A stretch of 64,000 nt of DNA, from contig NZ_FOZW01000004.1 in the NCBI RefSeq assembly GCF_900116195.1, positions 360,340 to 424,339 on the forward strand, written 5' to 3'. Positions 60,368-64,000 of the stretch are shown piece by piece (position 1 is the first letter of the stretch; each line of letters starts with the position of its first letter). The notes under the pieces were generated by a model. It did no database searches. It was not told the DNA's origin and saw nothing but the letters and a program-made list of their open reading frames with translations. Position numbers and translations under genes: made by a program. This DNA comes from Alloyangia pacifica. GTDB lineage: Bacteria > Pseudomonadota > Alphaproteobacteria > Rhodobacterales > Rhodobacteraceae.

Positions 60368-61174
60368 TCAGTCCTCCAGCGTGCGGCGGATATTCTCGAT
60401 CTCGACTTCGTCGATCTCGTCCGCAGGCGAATGGTGTTCGGGGGCCTTGTTCCAGTCGGCGATGAGGTTCGACAGCGCCTGCAGGGCCACGAGGCCGATG
60501 ATGATGATGAGCCCGATCTTGAGCGTTGCCGGCAGGGGCGGATCCCAGGCGGTGCCGAAGGTCTCCATGCGGCCGAGCTTCTGCATGGCTTCGTTGTAGC
60601 CACCCCAGAGCAGGCACAGGAAGAACACCCAGATCAGCGAGACCGAGATGACGTCGGCCAGCTTCTGCAGCCAGCGCGGGAACATGTCGTAGATGATGTA
60701 GATGCGGATGTGGCTGCGCTGCTGCATCGAGTAGAGCCCGGCCAGCAGGAACACGAAGGAGGCGATCCACAGCGACAGCTCGTTCGCCCAGAGCGTGGGC
60801 TTCTCGAAGACGTAGCGCGCCACGACCTCGTAGAACATCACCAGCACCACCGCGATGATGCCGATCATCGACAGGCGCGAGAGCACCAGCGACAGGATGT
60901 CGAGCGGGCCGGTGGGTTCGATCTCGATCGAGCCGCGGCGGTCGGACAGGTAGAGCGAGCCGAAGAGCAGGGCGGCAAACAGCGCCCAGAGCATCACCGA
61001 CACCAGCGGCCGGCCTTCGGGGCGCAGCATCTCGTACATGCCGATGGGCTCTGCAGAGATGAACTGGCTGAGCACGAGCCAGGCGTAGACCAGCAGGGCA
61101 AGCCCGGTGCTGATCAGGGCCAGCAGTCGCACAGGTCCACGCAGGGTACCGAGCCAGAGGCTTTCATTGGACAT
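60368..61174 (-). CDS. dctQ: TRAP transporter small permease DctQ
   Basis: The 268-residue protein has the four core DctQ helices in its middle (LVLSRLSMIGIIAVVLVMFYEVVARYVF, LWANELSLWIASFVFLLAGLYSMQQRSHIRIYI). An extra N-terminal part of about 90 residues has two more hydrophobic segments, making it longer than the usual 160-200. It is separated from dctM by only 5 bp. The unit lies between binding protein and large permease. Confidence 0.88.
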   Translation of the reverse strand: MSNESLWLGTLRGPVRLLALISTGLALLVYAWLVLSQFISAEPIGMYEMLRPEGRPLVSVMLWALFAALLFGSLYLSDRRGSIEIEPTGPLDILSLVLSRLSMIGIIAVVLVMFYEVVARYVFEKPTLWANELSLWIASFVFLLAGLYSMQQRSHIRIYIIYDMFPRWLQKLADVISVSLIWVFFLCLLWGGYNEAMQKLGRMETFGTAWDPPLPATLKIGLIIIIGLVALQALSNLIADWNKAPEHHSPADEIDEVEIENIRRTLED

Positions 61175-61277
61175 AGGTCAACCCTTTCGGAGGAGTCACA
61201 GGGTTCTTTGAGAAAGGAACGGCGGGCCCGCAGGTGGGCCCGCCGCATGGCCTTTTCAGGTCAGGCGCGGGCGCGCC

Positions 61278-62297
61278 TTATTCCGCGGAGATCAGGCCGA
61301 GCTGGCCCAGATACGCCTTGTGGCTCTCGACCAGCGCCTTGGCTTCCGGCGACTTCTCGGCCCAGACGTCCCATGCGGACTGCGCGGCCTGACGGAAGGC
61401 CGCACGATCTTCGACGGACCAGTCATGCAGCGTGACGCCGGCTTCGGTCAGACGGGCCGCCGCCTCGTTGTTGGCCTTCTCGAAGTAGAGCGCCGAGCGC
61501 AGCGCCAGCTTTTCCATGGCGGTTTCGATGATGCGCTTGTTCTGGTCCGACAGGCCGTCCCAGACGGTCTTGTTGCAAGCCAGGTGGTCCGACGGCATCG
61601 AGTGGAAGCCGGGGTAGGTGGCGTGCTTGGCCAGATCGAACAAGCCGATGGATTCGTCGTTCGCCAGGCCCGAATAGTCGGTGCCCTCGATGATGCCGGT
61701 CTCCATCGCGGTGAAGACCTCGGTGAAATCCATCACGATCGGCGAGGCGCCGAGGTTGGCGAAGATTTCGGTTTCCATGCCCGGGGGCGAGCGGAATTTC
61801 CAGTCCTTCAGGTCTTCGGGGCCGGTGATCGGGGTCGAGGAGACCAGCGATTCCTGACCGTAGACCCACCAGCCGATCAACTGCATGCCGAACTCGTTGT
61901 AGAGTTCCTGCGCCTGCTCGAGGCCGCCACCGTAATAGAGCCACGACAGCTGCTGGTAGGGGGTGTCATAGCCGCCCATGATGTCGCCGACGAACTGGAA
62001 GCCGGCGTTCTTGCCGGTCTGGTAGGCCCCGCCGGTCATGTCGCAGTCGAGAATGCCGTTGGCGGCCGCGTCGAAGGTTTCGACGGTGGCCACCACGGAG
62101 GAGGCGTAGAACATCTCGATGTCGATGGCGCCGCCGGACATCATCTCGACGTCCTCGACGAATTCCGCCGCCAGCTTGCCCGAGGTCTGCTCGGGGTTGT
62201 AGTGCGTCTGGATGCGCAGGGTCACGTCCTGGGCCAGCGCCGGGCCAGCAAGAACCGTGGCCGCGGTTGCAGCCTTCAGCAGGGTCTTAATTTTCAT
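61278..62297 (-). CDS. dctP: TRAP transporter periplasmic binding protein DctP
   Basis: The start at 62297 gives 339 residues, including a signal peptide (MKIKTLLKAATAATVLAGPA, cut near AQD). The DctP family pattern appears as the N-terminal LRIQTHYNPEQTSGKLAAEF, the ligand-binding Arg in LKDWKFRSPPGMETEIF, and the hinge region MDFTEVFTAMETGIIEGTDY. It captures a carboxylate in the periplasm. Operon context points to a sugar acid. Operators at 62356 and 62413 lie 59 and 116 bp before the start. Confidence 0.92.
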   Translation of the reverse strand: MKIKTLLKAATAATVLAGPALAQDVTLRIQTHYNPEQTSGKLAAEFVEDVEMMSGGAIDIEMFYASSVVATVETFDAAANGILDCDMTGGAYQTGKNAGFQFVGDIMGGYDTPYQQLSWLYYGGGLEQAQELYNEFGMQLIGWWVYGQESLVSSTPITGPEDLKDWKFRSPPGMETEIFANLGASPIVMDFTEVFTAMETGIIEGTDYSGLANDESIGLFDLAKHATYPGFHSMPSDHLACNKTVWDGLSDQNKRIIETAMEKLALRSALYFEKANNEAAARLTEAGVTLHDWSVEDRAAFRQAAQSAWDVWAEKSPEAKALVESHKAYLGQLGLISAE

Positions 62298-62355
62298 GTC
62301 TTCCTCCCAGAAGTTTGGGGTTTTCCCCCGGTTGCGGCGCTCCCTCACAGCGCCG

Positions 62356-62369
62356 GATGGTATACCATC
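62356..62369. promoter_or_regulatory. GATGGTATACCATC operator, dctP side
   Basis: A perfect 14-bp palindrome in the dctP-gntR gap, 59 bp before the dctP ATG. It is 57 bp (about 5.5 helical turns) from the neighbouring site, centre to centre. Confidence 0.8.
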
Positions 62370-62412
62370 TGGAATCGAGGCTACCTCAGGGTGGGATCGA
62401 CAATCAACAATT

Positions 62413-62426
62413 TTTGGTATACCAAA
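62413..62426. promoter_or_regulatory. TTTGGTATACCAAA operator, gntR side
   Basis: A perfect 14-bp palindrome 133 bp before the preferred gntR start. Together with the other site it suggests co-operative binding, autoregulation and control of the TRAP operon. Confidence 0.8.
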
Positions 62427-62558
62427 TCAGAAATCACCGGTCTCCTTCCCCTCAGGGGGGACCGTGGTCTATACCCCGGACCGCCCCGCACCGCGGGGCC
62501 CATGACAAGTGCTGTGGCGGCCGCCCGGGCCGATCCGGCCGAGACTGAGAGGCAAACC

Positions 62559-63242
62559 ATGTCCGAGAGCGCCGCCGAGAACACCCTGGCCGAGCAGATC
62601 GCCGCGCAGCTGCGCCGCGACATCCTGCGTGGCAAGCTGCCGCCGGACACCGCGATCAAGGAACGCGACAATGCCGCCGAGCTGGGGGTGAGCCGCACCC
62701 CCATGCGCGAGGCGATCCGCATTCTCGCGCAGGAAGGGCTGGTGGTGCTCCGCCCGTCGCGCAGCCCGATCGTCGCGCGGCCTACGGTCAAGGAGGTGCA
62801 CGACCAGGTCGTCGTGCTGCTGGCGCTGGAAAAGCTCTCGGCGCAGATCGCCTGTGAACGGGCCACCGAGGTGGATCTGTCGCGCCTCGCCGAGCTGAAC
62901 GAACAGATCGCCGAGGCCTATGACCACGTGGATGCGCTCGATCTCTTCGAGATGGACATGGCGTTTCACCGGCTGATCGCCGAGGCCGCCCACAATGAGG
63001 CGCTGGCCGAGACCCACCACGCCTATCTTGCCCGGTTGTGGCGCGCCCGCTTCCTCTCGGCGACCATGCGGCGCAACCGCGAGCGGGTGGTCTCGCATCA
63101 CGGCGCCATCATGAATGCGCTGCGCGCCCGCGACCCCGAGGCGGTGGATGCGGCGCTGGACCAGCACCTGTCGAACCTCGCCGAGGACATTTCCGCCGCG
63201 ATCGAGGCGGAGAACGCCGAGGCCGAGAGGGCAGGGGGGTAG
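62559..63242 (+). CDS. GntR-family regulator, FadR subfamily (FCD domain)
   Basis: The ATG at 62559 has GAGAGG 6 bp before it and gives 227 residues; an ATG at 62502 (246 residues) is the alternative. The N-terminal winged helix LAEQIAAQLRRDILRGKLPP...SRTPMREAIRILAQEGLV is typical. The FCD sensor domain carries the metal-binding Asp/His set (FEMDMAFHRLIAEAAHN, SHHGAIMNAL, LDQHLSNL). Such regulators usually release DNA when a sugar acid binds. Given the five palindromes in the island, it is the prime candidate for their binding protein. Confidence 0.93.
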   Translation: MSESAAENTLAEQIAAQLRRDILRGKLPPDTAIKERDNAAELGVSRTPMREAIRILAQEGLVVLRPSRSPIVARPTVKEVHDQVVVLLALEKLSAQIACERATEVDLSRLAELNEQIAEAYDHVDALDLFEMDMAFHRLIAEAAHNEALAETHHAYLARLWRARFLSATMRRNRERVVSHHGAIMNALRARDPEAVDAALDQHLSNLAEDISAAIEAENAEAERAGG

Positions 63243-63636
63243 GGGCTCTCTATTAGGGCCCCTCTATATGACGGGGAACATCGGGCGGTCGCGGCAGCGG
63301 CTGCCCGTTTTGCATTCGGGAAGGGCGGGTCATCTGCAGGCCCTGCGCCCAGTCTGTTCTCCCGCGGTTCGGCTGGTGACTCGCGTTTAGCACTGGGGGG
63401 CCGCCTGACTTGCCCTGAGACTCGGGTTGAATCGGTCCTGACTCGGGGCCGGGTGTGGATAGGCTTGTTGATAACTCTGTGCGTGCCGCAAGATGTGGGT
63501 TTCGGGGCGTCTGGCGGACGCGGGGGAAGGCGCGCGGGGTTGTGGGGATGCGCAGAAAATTGCAGGTGTAAGTCATTGTTTATAGGATGGTTTGCGAGTT
63601 TATTCGAAAAACCTTCGCACATCCTGGAAAATCCGC
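63243..63636. other. Non-coding gap between gntR and the rRNA promoter
   Basis: No convincing gene. A short AGGGGC/GCCCCT hairpin (63241-63263) right at the gntR stop may end its transcript. Two DnaA-box-like 9-mers, TGTGGATAG (63454-63462) and TGTTGATAA (63466-63474), lie in the same orientation 12 bp apart, each one base off TGTGGATAA. The stretch at 63560-63610 is less GC-rich. Confidence 0.5.
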
Positions 63637-63665
63637 TTGCAGCCCCCCGGCACTGACCGTAAAAG
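63637..63665 (+). promoter_or_regulatory. Probable rRNA operon promoter
   Basis: TTGCAG (-35, 63637-63642) and TAAAAG (-10, 63660-63665) are separated by exactly 17 bp. It lies 150 bp before boxA and is read towards the expected 16S gene. The -10 matches the consensus at four of six bases. Confidence 0.55.
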
Positions 63666-63814
63666 CCCCTTCACCGGCGGCGCTGAGGCGCACAACGGGA
63701 CGCCAGACGGGGCGGCGGCGGAGACGCCAGCGCAGACGAGGCGGTAAGAAATTCGAGAGACGGGCAGGCGGGCGCGCCGAAACTTAGGGCGCACTGGTCT
63801 TGTTTTGTCTCTCA

Positions 63815-63826
63815 CGCTCTTTGACA
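63815..63826 (+). promoter_or_regulatory. boxA antitermination site
   Basis: CGCTCTTTGACA is close to the bacterial rrn boxA (TGCTCTTTAACA) bound by NusB/S10. Position and context fit an rRNA leader. Confidence 0.75.
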
Positions 63827-64000
63827 TCGCAGATATCTGAAGAGATATGCGGGCGGCACTGGTTCATTTCGATGGATCAAGCCTAGCATATCAACGCTTC
63901 TAGGGTTTCGGCCCGATGATGAAGTGTCAGCTTCACTGTTTGTCGGTCTTCGGTGCCTTTGGTACTGAAGCACGAGAAACAGAAAGTTTGATTGCGCTCC
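63827..64000 (+). ncRNA. rRNA operon leader (pre-16S), cut by the right edge
   Basis: The stretch after boxA has the composition and order I recall for Rhodobacterales pre-16S leaders (ATCTGAAGAGATATGCGGGC early, GTGTCAGCTTCACTGTTTGT later). It contains a long hairpin at 63936-63982: CTGTTT/AAACAG at the base and CTTCGGTGCC/GGTACTGAAG at the top around a TTT loop, with G-U pairs. The mature 16S start is not in the window; it should lie shortly after 64000. Confidence 0.75.

Noticed and set aside
61320..62558. Long N-terminal extension of the GntR regulator
   Set aside because: It is antisense to dctP and passes both operators; the winged-helix domain begins just after the ATG at 62559.
1..64000. 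CRISPR array, prophage or insertion sequence
   Set aside because: I looked for regularly spaced direct repeats, transposase or integrase genes and terminal inverted repeats and found none; the only repeats are the palindromic and GC-rich intergenic elements listed.

Overview
The window is high-GC bacterial DNA with the gene content and layout of an alphaproteobacterium of the Rhodobacterales (Roseobacter/Salipiger-like). The signs are dense, mostly operonic genes, many ATGA start/stop overlaps, TRAP and ABC solute transporters, a Caulobacter-type xylonate dehydratase/XylX pair, and an rRNA-operon leader at the right edge. This placement is inferred from gene content. I saw no CRISPR array, transposase, integrase or tRNA.

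Region 1 (1-9.0 kb, minus strand) is an amine/amino-acid utilisation block. A cut-off DegT/DnrJ-type aminotransferase sits at the left edge. Next come a PuuB-like FAD oxidase, two PuuA-like glutamine-synthetase homologues around a class I glutamine amidotransferase, and a complete polar-amino-acid ABC importer (two permeases, periplasmic binding protein, ATPase). Together they look like a gamma-glutamylation route for polyamines or related amines with its own uptake system.

Region 2 (9.1-34.5 kb) is mostly housekeeping: two TerB-like proteins, rlmJ, an OafA-type acyltransferase, pyrG, secG, a DMT exporter, thiamine pyrophosphokinase, a 750-residue very acidic protein of unknown function, SDR enzymes, an S49 peptidase, a 59-residue membrane/zinc-ribbon microprotein, a Na+/Ca2+ antiporter, uvrC, argC, ychF, a MATE pump, a NicO-type metal exporter with its DUF1007 partner, a DUF2461 protein, PPK2, a sugar-nucleotide-type epimerase and trpA.

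Region 3 (34.5-63.2 kb) is a sugar-acid catabolic island. It holds an L-threonate/tetronate operon (ltnD-otnK-otnC-otnI plus a 2-hydroxyacid dehydrogenase), a kdgK/xylX/FAD-oxidase/DapA-family/LysE operon, an SDR plus beta-hydroxyacid dehydrogenase pair, a LacI-type regulator, azlCD, xylD with an SDR and an epimerase, and a TRAP transporter operon ending in a UxaA-type dehydratase and a reductase. The last gene is a FadR-type GntR regulator. Five copies of the palindrome TGGTATACCA sit in four intergenic regions of the island, two of them beside the gntR gene. The simplest reading is one regulon that couples C4, C5 and C6 sugar-acid uptake and breakdown. The LacI-type gene has a different palindrome, TGGTATCGATACCA, in front of it.

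Region 4 (63.2-64.0 kb) is non-coding: a probable rrn promoter, a boxA antitermination site and a structured leader. The 16S rRNA gene should begin just past the right edge.

Two families of non-coding repeats recur between genes: adjoining double palindromes whose arms differ in sequence but keep pairing (25.4 and 40.1 kb), and a GC-rich intergenic repeat with an AAATAC/CCGGGGG core (2.0, 5.6, 9.7, 26.5 and 55.2 kb).
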